Positions 15,784 to 24,399 are shown, counted from the stretch's first letter. The stretch is DNA of 39,830 nt from Gammaproteobacteria bacterium (GCA_026710545.1 JAPOQU010000052.1:1-39830), one strand, 5' to 3'. The notes: a model not told the origin generated them from the letters alone. Translations and numbers: made by a program.

Positions 15784-16032
15784 GTGTCCGAAAAAAAAAC
15801 CGAAATAGATTTTGAGAAAGCGCTGGCTGAACTGGAAAAACTCGTTGAAACCATGGAAAAAGGCGAACTCACTCTGGAAGAATCCCTGAAACACTTCGAA
15901 CGCGGGGTAACCCTGACCCGCGCCTGCCAGCAGGCCCTGGCAGATGCAGAACAGAAGGTACGTATCCTGACCCGGAACAGCGAGACGGAAGAACTGGCGG
16001 GATTTGCAGCAGATACCGATAATGATGGCTGA
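15784..16032 (+). CDS. xseB: Exodeoxyribonuclease VII small subunit
   Basis: This 82-residue protein has the XseB pattern FEKALAELEKLVETMEKGEL followed by LEESLKHFERGVTL and LADAEQKVRIL. It forms a coiled helical hairpin that assembles on XseA to give the single-strand DNA exonuclease VII. The start is GTG at 15784, supported by AGGAGG 7 bases before it. Its stop overlaps the ispA start (TGATG), so the two are translationally coupled, the standard xseB-ispA arrangement. The expected third gene, dxs, is not downstream here. Confidence 0.95.
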   Translation: MSEKKTEIDFEKALAELEKLVETMEKGELTLEESLKHFERGVTLTRACQQALADAEQKVRILTRNSETEELAGFAADTDNDG

Positions 16033-16979
16033 TGGGGAACAGACCCCCGCTTGCGATGCGCGGGGGCATGCTTAATCCTGTTCCCGATAAGCGCTTTTCC
16101 GCACGGCTGGCAGAATACCAGGCCCGGGTGGAAGCCGCTCTCGACCGCTGCTTGCCGGCGGCGACGGAAAAACCAGAATCGTTGAACGAAGCCGTTCGCT
16201 ATTCGGTTTTCGGCGGCGGCAAGCGCGTCAGGCCGGTACTGGTGTACGCCGGCGGTGAAGCCTTCAACGCCGAACCTGCAGCACTGGATGGCTGCGCCTG
16301 CGCCGTGGAGATGATCCACACCTATTCGCTTATCCATGACGACCTGCCGGCTATGGACGACGATGACCTGCGCCGCGGAAGGCCGACCTGCCATAAAGCC
16401 TATAACGACGCCACCGCCATCCTGGCCGGCGATGCCTTGCAGGCCCTGGCTTTCCAGGTTCTGGTAGAAGACCCCGGCATCACCGTGCCGGCCGCACAAC
16501 GTTTGAAGATGGTCGATACCCTGGCGCTGGCTGCCGGCCCGGGCGGCATGACCGGCGGGCAGGCCATCGACCTGGAGGCGGAGGACAAGAAGCTGGGCCT
16601 GGACGAACTGCAGACCATGCACTCGCGCAAGACCGGCGCATTGATCAGGGCCAGCGTTGAACTCGGCGCGCTATGCTCCGGGACGGTTGACGAGCAACAG
16701 TTTCAAAGCGTCTCCCGCTATGCGGACTGCATCGGCCTGGCTTTCCAGATTCACGACGACGTCCTCGACATTGAGAGCGACACCGAAACGCTGGGCAAAC
16801 CCCAGGGTTCAGACCTGGAACGGAACAAGTCCACCTATCCGAACCTGCTGGGCATGGAAGGGGCGAAACAGGCGGCCCGGGACATGCTGGAACAGGCGCT
16901 GGAACATTTATCGGATTTTGATGAAAAAGCGGACATGTTGCGACAGATAGCTCTCTTTATCGTAAACAGGAATAGCTGA
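16032..16979 (+). CDS. ispA: Farnesyl diphosphate synthase
   Basis: This 315-residue cytosolic polyprenyl synthase joins dimethylallyl or geranyl diphosphate with isopentenyl diphosphate to make farnesyl diphosphate. The first aspartate motif is DDLPAMDDDDLRRG (from about residue 103) and the second is HDDVLDIESDTETLGKPQGSD. GGGKRVRP binds the diphosphate. The ATG at 16032 overlaps the xseB stop; in-frame ATGs at 16056 and 16068 are alternative starts, since the first dozen residues are not family-like. It ends in FIVNRNS, matching the IIQRNK end of E. coli IspA. Confidence 0.95.
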   Translation: MGNRPPLAMRGGMLNPVPDKRFSARLAEYQARVEAALDRCLPAATEKPESLNEAVRYSVFGGGKRVRPVLVYAGGEAFNAEPAALDGCACAVEMIHTYSLIHDDLPAMDDDDLRRGRPTCHKAYNDATAILAGDALQALAFQVLVEDPGITVPAAQRLKMVDTLALAAGPGGMTGGQAIDLEAEDKKLGLDELQTMHSRKTGALIRASVELGALCSGTVDEQQFQSVSRYADCIGLAFQIHDDVLDIESDTETLGKPQGSDLERNKSTYPNLLGMEGAKQAARDMLEQALEHLSDFDEKADMLRQIALFIVNRNS

Positions 16980-17023
16980 CCCCGGGGAGGTCCGGATAGC
17001 CTTTTTAAGACCTGCTTACAATG

Positions 17024-17791
17024 TTAGAGTTCATTTTTAGCCTGTTCCCACAATTCATCCATTCTCTCCATTGTCGCGGTTTCAAGGTTTTCTCCATTCG
17101 CCTCTAAAGTTGATTGTATAAAGCGGAAGCGCTGTTCGAACTTGTTGTTGGCCTCGCGCAAGGCCGTTTCCGGATTGATCTCCAGGTGCCTGGCGAGGTT
17201 GATGGCCGCAAAGAATACATCGCCCAGTTCGGCCTGCAGGCGGGAGCGTCCCTCCCCTGCCGCCATTCCCTGTTTCAGTTCATCGACTTCCTCTTCAACC
17301 TTGGCCAGTACCGGGGCCGGTTCGTCCCAGTCGAAGCCTGCCTGGGCCGCGCGTTTTTGCAGTTTCTCCGCCCGCAACATTGCCGGCAATGCCCTGGCGA
17401 CGGCGCCGAGATAATCCCCGCCGCGCTCCTCCCGCTTCATCTTTCTCCAGTTACTCTTCACTTCCTCGACCGAGTTTAACTGCTGCCCGGCAAAGACATG
17501 GGGATGTCTTCTCTCCAGTTTCTCGCTGACAGCGCCGGCCACGCCGGCAAAATCGAAGCTGCCGGCTTCGGACGCCATTTGCGAATAAAAGATTATATGG
17601 AACAATAAATCCCCCAGTTCATCCCGGATTTCTTCCGTATTGTTTTGCTCGATGGCATCGACCAGTTCGTATATCTCCTCCAGCGTATAGGGGACAATGG
17701 ATTCCATCGTCTGTTCCCTGTCCCAGGGGCATCCGCTATCGGGGTCGCGCAATGCGCTCATGATATCGATTAGTTTTTCCATAGCCTTCAT
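17024..17791 (-). CDS. mazG: Nucleoside triphosphate pyrophosphohydrolase
   Basis: This 255-residue protein has two MazG domains. The first carries the metal-binding EEIYELVDAI and DELGDLLFHI motifs after CPWDREQT; the second carries EEVDELKQG and ELGDVFFAAINLARH. It hydrolyses non-canonical or excess NTPs to NMP and pyrophosphate. The start at 17791 is favoured by AGGAAA about 7 bases before the ATG. It is a single gene convergent with ispA and divergent from the HNH gene. Confidence 0.95.
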   Translation of the reverse strand: MKAMEKLIDIMSALRDPDSGCPWDREQTMESIVPYTLEEIYELVDAIEQNNTEEIRDELGDLLFHIIFYSQMASEAGSFDFAGVAGAVSEKLERRHPHVFAGQQLNSVEEVKSNWRKMKREERGGDYLGAVARALPAMLRAEKLQKRAAQAGFDWDEPAPVLAKVEEEVDELKQGMAAGEGRSRLQAELGDVFFAAINLARHLEINPETALREANNKFEQRFRFIQSTLEANGENLETATMERMDELWEQAKNEL

Positions 17792-17928
17792 TTTAACTTT
17801 CCTGCAAAAATGGCTTGTAATATCTTAATTTTCTGGTAGTTTTTGACCGTAATAATTCCTGACGGAAAACATGACGGCCTGCCGGGTCCCTCTGGATACG
17901 GCAGGGCGTGCGATTACCGGATTAAAAC

Positions 17929-18501
17929 ATGAAACCACTTATCTTGCGACTTGATATGTCCGGGACACCCGTTACCTGGGTCCCCTGGCAGGATGCGGTA
18001 AGCCTGTACTGCCGTGATATGGTGGGCTGGACCGCGGGCGACGAAACCTTTACGTTCCACGGCGGCATCAACAGGAAGAGTGGTTTACGTTCAACTATCT
18101 CGATAAATTCCATTATCGCGGTCAAGCGTTCAAGAAGTCATAAACACACGTTTCGGAACGTTCCGCCACTGACCAATCGTGAACTGTTTCTGCGGGATGC
18201 GAGTATCTGCATGTACTGCGGCTCCCGTCATAAAGACGGTGCATTGACGCGGGACCATGTCGTACCCATATCACGCGGGGGCAGGGACCGCTGGTCCAAT
18301 GTAGTCACTGCCTGCAAGTCATGCAATACCCGCAAGGGCAACAGGAATCCTGAAGAAGCCAGGATGGCGCTACTGGCGGTGCCTTATGTGCCGAACTGGG
18401 CGGAGTACCTGGCCCTGTCGAACAGGAAGATACTGGCAGACCAGATGGAATTTCTGAAATCACAGTTTTCCGGCCGCAGGATGCCGTTCTACAATCAATA
18501 A
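17929..18501 (+). CDS. HNH endonuclease domain protein
   Basis: This 190-residue protein has a C-terminal HNH domain: zinc cysteines C94/C97 (CMYC) and C129/C132 (CKSC), the H of TRDHVVPISRGG (H110) and N124 of SNVV. These are intact, so nuclease activity is plausible. The N-terminal half (MKPLILRLDMSGTPVTWVPW and onward) is shared by a set of chromosomal HNH proteins of gammaproteobacteria whose role is unclear. No restriction or phage gene lies nearby, and no strong ribosome binding site is visible. Confidence 0.85.
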   Translation: MKPLILRLDMSGTPVTWVPWQDAVSLYCRDMVGWTAGDETFTFHGGINRKSGLRSTISINSIIAVKRSRSHKHTFRNVPPLTNRELFLRDASICMYCGSRHKDGALTRDHVVPISRGGRDRWSNVVTACKSCNTRKGNRNPEEARMALLAVPYVPNWAEYLALSNRKILADQMEFLKSQFSGRRMPFYNQ

Positions 18502-18519
18502 GCTCTGCTACGATATTTG

Positions 18520-18543
18520 GGGATCAGTGGGGTCACTGATCCC
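18520..18543. repeat. GGGATCAGTG inverted repeat
   Basis: Perfect 10-base arms (18520-18529, 18534-18543) with a 4-base loop lie 19 bases after the HNH stop. The composition resembles the other GGGG-CAG repeats, and it could terminate the HNH transcript. There is no T-run. Confidence 0.6.
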
Positions 18544-18565
18544 AATGATCTACGAGGAATAATTC

Positions 18566-18931
18566 ATGAAAACCATGCTGGGTGTATTCATACTCGGGTT
18601 ATCGTTACAAATCCAGGCTGCCGACAGGTCAGGCAACTATGCCATCTGGGGACTGGGCCAGAAGTCCTGCTTCCGTTATCTGAAAGAGCGGAGTGCGGCT
18701 GAAGACGGGCCGTATAAGAGCTACGTCATGGGCTACCTGACCGCGTATAACGCCATGACGCCGGAAACCTACAGTATTTCCCGGGACATGAATCTTGACG
18801 ATATCATGGTATGGCTGGATGATTACTGCGATGCAAACCAGATGCATGGTATGGAATCGTCGATGCTGGAGTTCATCGGCACACACTATGAAAAACGCTT
18901 CCGGACTCCACCCTCGTCAATAGGCCGTTGA
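18566..18931 (+). CDS. Small secreted protein, unknown function
   Basis: This 121-residue protein has a signal peptide (MKTMLGVFILGLSLQIQA, cleavage near residue 18) and a periplasmic body with conserved-looking cysteines in SCFRYL and DYCDAN. The arrangement (a cysteine, then GYLTAYN, then YCDAN) resembles small periplasmic helical proteins of the Rap1a/HdeA-like type, but I cannot assign a family. AGGAAT lies 7 bases upstream of the ATG at 18566. Confidence 0.7.
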   Translation: MKTMLGVFILGLSLQIQAADRSGNYAIWGLGQKSCFRYLKERSAAEDGPYKSYVMGYLTAYNAMTPETYSISRDMNLDDIMVWLDDYCDANQMHGMESSMLEFIGTHYEKRFRTPPSSIGR

Positions 18932-19001
18932 CGGCGTAACCTGCCGATTGTTACTGCATTAATTTTCGTTAGATGTTATAGTTTTCGTTTAATGGAGGGG
19001 T

Positions 19002-19007
19002 TATAAT
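19002..19007 (+). promoter_or_regulatory. Likely -10 element of the lipoprotein promoter
   Basis: TATAAT at 19002-19007 stands about 90 bases before the lipoprotein ATG in an AT-rich gap. No good -35 hexamer is seen at the proper spacing, so this is a moderate call. Confidence 0.45.
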
Positions 19008-19094
19008 CTGCGGATTGATTATATCGGTAAAATACGCCATTATTGGCGCACTGGAAGTTTATATCCTTAATCGGGGCAAACTGGAGAATAAAAC

Positions 19095-19397
19095 ATGAAG
19101 AGAACCTTAGTCAAAGTAACATTTTTTGCGGCTGTACTGATGGTACTGGGCGGCTGTGCAACAGTTGAGCAGCTTAACGAGGTCAGGGCAATTGCAGAGA
19201 GCGCTCAATCCGCAGCAAACAGTGCGGCCTCTGCAGCGGACAGCGCAGCATCGGCAGCGGACAGTGCGGCATCGGCAGCAAACCAGGCGATGGACGCAGC
19301 CAATTCAGCCCAGTCTGCGGCAGACGCGGCGATGGCATGCTGCAACGAAAATTCAAGCAAGCTGGATCGCATGTTTGAAAAAGCGATGGCGAAATAA
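19095..19397 (+). CDS. Alanine-zipper outer membrane lipoprotein
   Basis: This 100-residue protein has a signal peptide ending in the lipobox LGGC (lipidated C21). A near-perfect heptad repeat of SAASAAD units (about residues 33-72) follows, the alanine-zipper coiled coil seen in OprI/Lpp-like lipoproteins, and a CCNEN-SSKLDRMFEKAMAK tail. It probably forms a trimeric rod that links the outer membrane to peptidoglycan. The final lysine is consistent with covalent attachment, and an L,D-transpeptidase that could carry this out lies just downstream on the other strand. The DNA shows 21-base tandem repeats in the heptad region. Confidence 0.85.
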   Translation: MKRTLVKVTFFAAVLMVLGGCATVEQLNEVRAIAESAQSAANSAASAADSAASAADSAASAANQAMDAANSAQSAADAAMACCNENSSKLDRMFEKAMAK

Positions 19398-19438
19398 ACG
19401 TCTAACCAGCCAAAGCTGATTAAATAACCAATTCCTCA

Positions 19439-19468
19439 CCGGTGCGTCACGTGACCGTGGCGCACCGG
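19439..19468. terminator. Strong hairpin between convergent genes
   Basis: A 13-base-pair stem (19439-19451 with 19456-19468, one G-T pair) closes a 4-base loop. It sits between the lipoprotein and L,D-transpeptidase genes, which converge. No T-run follows on either strand, so it may stabilise 3' ends or stop transcription with other factors. Confidence 0.5.
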
Positions 19469-19529
19469 AGGAAGGTATTCTCCAGTCCGGCACGGCGATG
19501 ATCAATCGTCGTGCAATGAGCCGCTCTCC

Positions 19530-20501
19530 CTAAAATGAATTGCCGTCGTTCTGTTCCGGCGGCTTGATCCTGCCGATTTCAACCGGGATGCCGTTACTTT
19601 CCGCTATTACCGATTTCGCCAGGCCCCAATCCACCTGGTATCCCCCCTTACCGGTTACTTTTATCAGCATTTCAACCACGCTGGTGAGATTTCCTTCAAA
19701 CAGTTCCGTGTCCTCTTCCAGGTAGGGATGAGCTTCCAGGTAGATCCTGCCGTTATATGTTCCCACCTTGTAAGGCTGATTGACGATGCGCACAGGCGTA
19801 CGTAAAGACACCTGCTGGTACAGGCTCTTGATGTCTTCAGGATACAGCCGGATACAGCCATGGCTGACGCGCATGCCTATGCCGAACGGTTTATTGGTGC
19901 CGTGAATAATATACTCGGGCATTCCCAGCCTCATCATATAGTTACCCAGGGGGTTTTTCGGTCCGGGAGGCACCCGTTTGGGCAGCGGGTCACCCTGCTC
20001 CGCATGTTCCTTGCGGATTGATTCAGGAGGATACCAGGAAGGACGGGTTTTCTTCTGGATGATGCGGGTATTCATATACGGCGTTGACCAGCCCTGACGG
20101 CCGACTCCGACCGGGTGGGTAATTACCTCAGGTAGCTGGTTAGTTTCCTGCGCAGGGAAATAGTAAAGACGCATTTCCGGTATATTCAGCACGATGCCGG
20201 CATGGGGGGCGCCGGGCAGAACATACAGGTTCGGCAGTACAATTTCCGTCCCCTCACCCGGCAACCAGGTATCCACGCCCGGGTTAGCCAGCTTGATTTC
20301 CTGGAAACCCAGTCCGTTGGCCCTGGCTATGTCCGGGAGTGTATCTTCGTGTTCGGCATGGATTTTATCCACGGCGCCCATCAACGAATCACCCGGATTC
20401 TCCAGCATGAAGGAAACCGTTGCCCGGGCCGGCGTGAAAATGATTGCGATTGCCAACATAAGCACGAGCCCGTGCAAGCTTGTGAATGTAATTTTCCGCA
20501 T
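19530..20501 (-). CDS. L,D-transpeptidase (YkuD family)
   Basis: This 323-residue periplasmic enzyme has a signal peptide (cleavage near residue 27), a LysM-like peptidoglycan-binding part (about 50-91, TLPDIARANG followed by LPGEGTEIVLP) and a YkuD catalytic domain. Its active site is H200 with SHGCIR (catalytic C216). It makes L,D cross-links in peptidoglycan or attaches Lpp-like lipoproteins to diaminopimelate, as E. coli YbiS/ErfK/YcfS do. The start overlaps the moaB stop by one base (TGATG) with AAGGAA upstream, so the pair is coupled although functionally unrelated. Confidence 0.94.
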   Translation of the reverse strand: MRKITFTSLHGLVLMLAIAIIFTPARATVSFMLENPGDSLMGAVDKIHAEHEDTLPDIARANGLGFQEIKLANPGVDTWLPGEGTEIVLPNLYVLPGAPHAGIVLNIPEMRLYYFPAQETNQLPEVITHPVGVGRQGWSTPYMNTRIIQKKTRPSWYPPESIRKEHAEQGDPLPKRVPPGPKNPLGNYMMRLGMPEYIIHGTNKPFGIGMRVSHGCIRLYPEDIKSLYQQVSLRTPVRIVNQPYKVGTYNGRIYLEAHPYLEEDTELFEGNLTSVVEMLIKVTGKGGYQVDWGLAKSVIAESNGIPVEIGRIKPPEQNDGNSF

Positions 20502-21019
20502 CAGGATTCCTTCAGCCTCGGCATCAATTCAACCAGGTTGCAGGGCCGGGTCCGGTAATCTAGCTGCTGTGAGATGATGTTGTCCCAGCCCGTAGCGCAG
20601 GCGCCCGATGATCCCGGCAGACAAAAAATATACGTGCCGTTGGCGACCCCGGCAAGCGCGCGGGATTGCAGCGACGAAGTGCCAATCTCCTGGTAAGACA
20701 GGTACCGGAACAACTCACCGAAGCCTTCAATTTCCTTGTCAAACAACACGGAAACCGCCTCGGGCGTGCCGTCACGGCCGGTCACTCCCGTCCCGCCCGT
20801 GGCCAGGACCGCATCCGCGTCGGCATCAGCGCACCACCGGGATACCGTCGCGCGAATCCGGGAAATATCATCCGGTACGATGGCCTTTTCATAGAGCCGG
20901 TGACCGGCCTCTTCCAGCCTGCGAACCAGGAGTTTGCCGGATTTGTCGGTTTTCTCCGTGCGTGAATCGGAAATGACCAGTACGGCTATATTCAGCGGCT
21001 TGAATTCTCTGTCAGACAC
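20501..21019 (-). CDS. moaB: Molybdenum cofactor biosynthesis protein B
   Basis: This 172-residue MogA/MoaB-fold protein has the TGGTGVTGRD motif (about 95-104) and the LVISDSRTEKTDKSGK N-terminus. Family members adenylate molybdopterin before metal insertion; in E. coli MogA is the active enzyme and MoaB is not, so activity is uncertain. The rest of the Mo cofactor genes lie at 28106-34763; moaB stands apart and is coupled to the L,D-transpeptidase gene. Confidence 0.92.
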   Translation of the reverse strand: MSDREFKPLNIAVLVISDSRTEKTDKSGKLLVRRLEEAGHRLYEKAIVPDDISRIRATVSRWCADADADAVLATGGTGVTGRDGTPEAVSVLFDKEIEGFGELFRYLSYQEIGTSSLQSRALAGVANGTYIFCLPGSSGACATGWDNIISQQLDYRTRPCNLVELMPRLKES

Positions 21020-21052
21020 GTTCTACTCACAGCAAATGGGCACAGTATAAAC

Positions 21053-21149
21053 TAACATGGATGCACAGGATATACAGGATAAAAATGAAAAACGTATTCC
21101 CTGGCTCCTGCCTATTTCATGACGGAAAAAATCCTGCACATCCATGTTA
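21053..21149. repeat. TAACATGGAT inverted-repeat element
   Basis: 19-base arms (21053-21071 and 21131-21149, two differences) enclose 59 bases between moaB and the MATE gene. The last three bases of the element (21147-21149, TAA read on the minus strand) are the MATE stop codon. A related pair lies at 22452-22502. Confidence 0.75.
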
Positions 21150-22457
21150 AATTTCACTTATCCAGTTGCCGGCGCCCCGGTAATACCAGAGCAGGCTTAA
21201 CGCGCGCGCGATGAAAAACCCCATCAGGGCCAGCCACAGACCGTGGTTGCCCAGGCCGAGCAGCAGGTACCAGCACGGAAGATAGACCACGAACGTGGAA
21301 AACAGCATGCCGTTCCTGAGTTCCCTGCCCCGCGTGGCGCCGATGAAAATACCGTCGAACATAAAACACCAGACGGAAATAACCGGCGATGCGATCATCC
21401 AGGGCAGGTACTGGTAGGCAGTCTCCCTGACAGCCTCGATATTTGTCATCAGGTTGACCATCCCGGCGCCGGCGATGATAAACAGCAGTGAATACAGCAA
21501 TGCGACGCCTCCCCCCCAGGTCATCACCGAGCGCACGGACTCGCGAAACTGCCTGTGGTCTCTTGCGCCGACGGCCTTGCCGACCAGGGCCTCGGCGGCA
21601 TTGGCGAAACCGTCCAGGCCCAGGGCAACCAGCATCTGGAAGTGCAGCAGGACGGCATTGGCCGCGAGGATCAGTTCTCCCTGGCTTGCGCCCTGCCGGG
21701 TAAAAAATGCAAAGGCGAAAATCAGGCACATGGTCCTGATAAAGATGTCCTGGTTCAGTAGCAGCAGGGCGGCAAAATCCTTCGTATCGAGGATAACCTG
21801 CCTGCGCCAGCGGCCGGGGTGGCGCTTCAGTTCGCCGTAGATGAAAAAGGCCGCCAGTCCGGAACCGGAATACTGGGATATGACGGAAGCCAGGGCCACG
21901 CCGCGCACGTCCAGACCCAGGCCGAAGACGAAGACAAAATCAAGAACGATATTCAGGATGCCGATCAACAGGGTAACGTACAGCGTGGCCCGGGCATTCT
22001 GCATGCCCAGCAACCAGCCGATGCAGGTCATGTTCAGTAATACCGCGGGCGCGCCCCAGACTGCCCAGTAGAAGTAGACCCCGGCATGCTTCCTGATGTC
22101 CGCGGAGCCGCCGACAAGATCGAGCCCGAGGGTAATAATCGGGGTCTGGAGCAACAGGATGACCAGGGCTATAACCACTCCCAGGAAACAACTGTGCAGC
22201 AGGGCGGACCTCAGGCGCTCATGATTTTCATCTCCCTTGAACTGGGCGATGATGCCGACAGTACTCATGCGCAGAAAGCCCATGCCCCAGTAGAGGAAAT
22301 TGAAAATCACCGCGGCCACTGCCACGGCGCCGATATAGACAGGGGTGTCCAGGTGTCCGACGACGGCCGTATCCACCATTCCCTGCAGGGCGATCGTCAG
22401 GTTGGACAGGATCAGCGGCACCGCCAGCCGCAGCAGGCGGGTATTATGTTTTAACAT
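21147..22457 (-). CDS. MATE-family exporter (DinF-like)
   Basis: This 436-residue inner membrane protein has about twelve hydrophobic helices. The N-terminal RLAVPLILSNLTIALQGMVDTAVVGHLD is typical of the DinF branch of MATE antiporters, which export organic cations in exchange for sodium or protons. Substrate is unknown. Start and stop codons both lie inside TAACATGGAT-type repeat arms: ATG at 22455-22457 and TAA at 21147-21149. No lexA or oxidative-stress regulator is nearby. Confidence 0.93.
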   Translation of the reverse strand: MLKHNTRLLRLAVPLILSNLTIALQGMVDTAVVGHLDTPVYIGAVAVAAVIFNFLYWGMGFLRMSTVGIIAQFKGDENHERLRSALLHSCFLGVVIALVILLLQTPIITLGLDLVGGSADIRKHAGVYFYWAVWGAPAVLLNMTCIGWLLGMQNARATLYVTLLIGILNIVLDFVFVFGLGLDVRGVALASVISQYSGSGLAAFFIYGELKRHPGRWRRQVILDTKDFAALLLLNQDIFIRTMCLIFAFAFFTRQGASQGELILAANAVLLHFQMLVALGLDGFANAAEALVGKAVGARDHRQFRESVRSVMTWGGGVALLYSLLFIIAGAGMVNLMTNIEAVRETAYQYLPWMIASPVISVWCFMFDGIFIGATRGRELRNGMLFSTFVVYLPCWYLLLGLGNHGLWLALMGFFIARALSLLWYYRGAGNWISEI

Positions 22458-22502
22458 GGATGGACAGGATATTGACTGGGTAAATCCTGTATATCGATGT
22501 TA
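22452..22502. repeat. Second TAACATGGAT-type element between nitroreductase and MATE genes
   Basis: Arms 22452-22470 and 22484-22502 (19 bases, three differences). The left arm contains the MATE start codon and the right arm ends on the nitroreductase stop codon (22500-22502). Confidence 0.75.
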
Positions 22503-23108
22503 ATCGTTATTATCCCCGGCTCCCCATTTGCCGAAAAAGAAGTGCTCAGCGCCAGGGTTTCGCCGTCTCGGGGCAAATTCTCTCTCCCGCCGTTCTTCAG
22601 GTACATCCTCCCGTGCCGTTTGATAGCCTATGGCGATCATGGCCATTGGCGTATGCCCTTCCGGGATGCCGAAAACCTGCCTGGATTGATGCGCGTCGAA
22701 CCCGCCCATCTGGTGCGCCATAAGGCCAAGGTCGGTAGCCTGAAGACACAGACTGATGCCTGCGGAACCGGTATCGTACTGCGCCCACCGGTTCGGTTCG
22801 CCGTTGTGCGCGAAGTGTTCCGCCGCCACCGCCAGGATAAGAACCGGGGCATTTTGCGCCCAGGCAATGTTGCCCTCTGCAAGACATTCCAGGGCCGTGT
22901 TCCAGGCCGCCTCGTCCCTGGACCGGTCACAGATGATGAAATTCCAGGGCTGGGCGCCGTAACAGGACATGGACCATCTTGCTGCCTCTATACAGCTGGT
23001 AAGTTTTTCAGCTTCCACCGGCCGGCCGGGGTCGTACGAGACCCCGCTCCAGCGCCGCGCCAGCAAGTCATTAATAGGAACTGTAGATTGCGCTTTTTTC
23101 TCAAACAT
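22500..23108 (-). CDS. Nitroreductase-family flavoprotein
   Basis: This 202-residue FMN protein carries the family markers RRWSGVSYDPGRPV (FMN phosphate contact), the CYGAQPWNFIICDR segment and the LMAHQMGGFDA loop. Members reduce quinones, nitro compounds or enone substrates with NAD(P)H. The physiological substrate is not readable. The gene lies upstream of the MATE gene on the same strand; the 42-base space between stop and start is wholly repeat, so co-transcription is plausible. Confidence 0.9.
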   Translation of the reverse strand: MFEKKAQSTVPINDLLARRWSGVSYDPGRPVEAEKLTSCIEAARWSMSCYGAQPWNFIICDRSRDEAAWNTALECLAEGNIAWAQNAPVLILAVAAEHFAHNGEPNRWAQYDTGSAGISLCLQATDLGLMAHQMGGFDAHQSRQVFGIPEGHTPMAMIAIGYQTAREDVPEERREREFAPRRRNPGAEHFFFGKWGAGDNND

Positions 23109-23206
23109 TATTGTTTTCCAACGTTGGTTTCGAATTTCTAATCATTATATCGTCTGGGCCGGCTGTTGGCACGGTATCAAACCAGGGAACGGGAGTTGCT
23201 GCCGGA

Positions 23207-24379
23207 TCAGTCCCGGCGCATGCGGTCGGAGGTTGCGATGGGAGTACGGTATTTAAGGACGACTATACAGGACGAAACGATAAAAGTAATCAATGTGGCG
23301 AGCTGGATCAAGTACGAGGTCTCCTGCCGGATAAAATGCGCTTCAGCCGCGAGAAGCGCAATCAGGAAGGAAAACTCGCTGATCTGTCCCAGCCGGTAAC
23401 CTACTTCCCTGGAGATTGCCCGTTTTTCATGGGCCTTGACGAACAGCTTCTCAAAGACAAAGGGCTTGATGACCAGGGCACAGGCAGCAAGAATTGCTGC
23501 CGGGAGGATGATCTGGGAAATAATATCCAGGTTAAAACTGGCGCCCATGGAGAAAAAGAACAACACCAGGAAGAAATCCCGCAACGGCTTCAGTTTCATG
23601 GTGATGAACAGGGCGATTGGGCTGGAGGCTAAGGTGATCCCGGCGATGAACGCGCCGATCTCGCGGGACAGGCCCATCAGTACGGCCACCTCGGCGACCG
23701 CCAGGCACCAGGCAATGGCCAGTAAAAAGATATATTCGTGAATTTGATCAAACCGGTTGATTAACCGGACGATAACGTAACGTTCAAAGAACCAGGAAAC
23801 AAGGATCAAAAGCGGCAGCGTCAATAGTTGCATGGTGATATCCACCAGCAGCATGTCATCCTTCCCGTATCCCTGCAGCATCAGCAGAATAATAATCGCT
23901 ATCAGGTCCTGGATTAACAGTACGCTGATGATCATCTGTCCCGTATGGCGATGGTGCAGCGCAGTGGTGGGCAACAGTTTCACACCGATGATGGTGCTGG
24001 AGAACATCATGATGGAACCGATCAGCAGCGCTTCCGGCAACGGGTAGCTGAAACCCCAGGCAATAGCAAAACCCGCCGCAAAAAATAAGAGCGAACTGAG
24101 TAACGTTACCCACAAGGCCTCGCCCAGCATTTTCCATAATTCCTGGGGAAACAGGTCCAGGCCGAGCAGGTAGAGCAGGAAAACGATGCCTATGTGCGAG
24201 ATATCGGCAATCAACTCCGGATCGTCGACCAGACCTGCGCCCCACGGTCCCAGGATGACGCCGAGTATGATATACGCAACGATTATGGCCTGGCGCGCGT
24301 ACAGGGCCAGCGTAGCAAGTATCGCAGCGCCGGTAAAAATCAGGAAGATCGAAAACTCTATTTCGTGAACAGCCGCCAT
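23207..24379 (-). CDS. Cation:proton antiporter (CPA2, KefB/RosB-like membrane domain)
   Basis: This 390-residue membrane protein has about twelve helices and the CPA2 pattern (FLIFTGAAILATLALYARQ, LGVILGPWGAG, LLLYLLGLDLFPQELW, FSSTIIGVKLL). It stops after the membrane domain, lacking the cytosolic TrkA-N/RCK domain of KefB or KefC, so glutathione or NAD gating is not expected. It exchanges K+ or Na+ for protons. A large inverted-repeat element lies just upstream of its ATG. Confidence 0.9.
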   Translation of the reverse strand: MAAVHEIEFSIFLIFTGAAILATLALYARQAIIVAYIILGVILGPWGAGLVDDPELIADISHIGIVFLLYLLGLDLFPQELWKMLGEALWVTLLSSLLFFAAGFAIAWGFSYPLPEALLIGSIMMFSSTIIGVKLLPTTALHHRHTGQMIISVLLIQDLIAIIILLMLQGYGKDDMLLVDITMQLLTLPLLILVSWFFERYVIVRLINRFDQIHEYIFLLAIAWCLAVAEVAVLMGLSREIGAFIAGITLASSPIALFITMKLKPLRDFFLVLFFFSMGASFNLDIISQIILPAAILAACALVIKPFVFEKLFVKAHEKRAISREVGYRLGQISEFSFLIALLAAEAHFIRQETSYLIQLATLITFIVSSCIVVLKYRTPIATSDRMRRD

Positions 24380-24399
24380 GAGATATAAATTATCACGAT

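Noticed and set aside
15735-16622. 295-codon minus-strand frame opposite xseB-ispA
   Set aside because: Shadow of ispA; sequence is histidine- and glutamine-rich noise.
20501-21019. moaB as part of the 28-34 kb Mo cofactor cluster
   Set aside because: It is 7 kb away and coupled to an unrelated L,D-transpeptidase gene.
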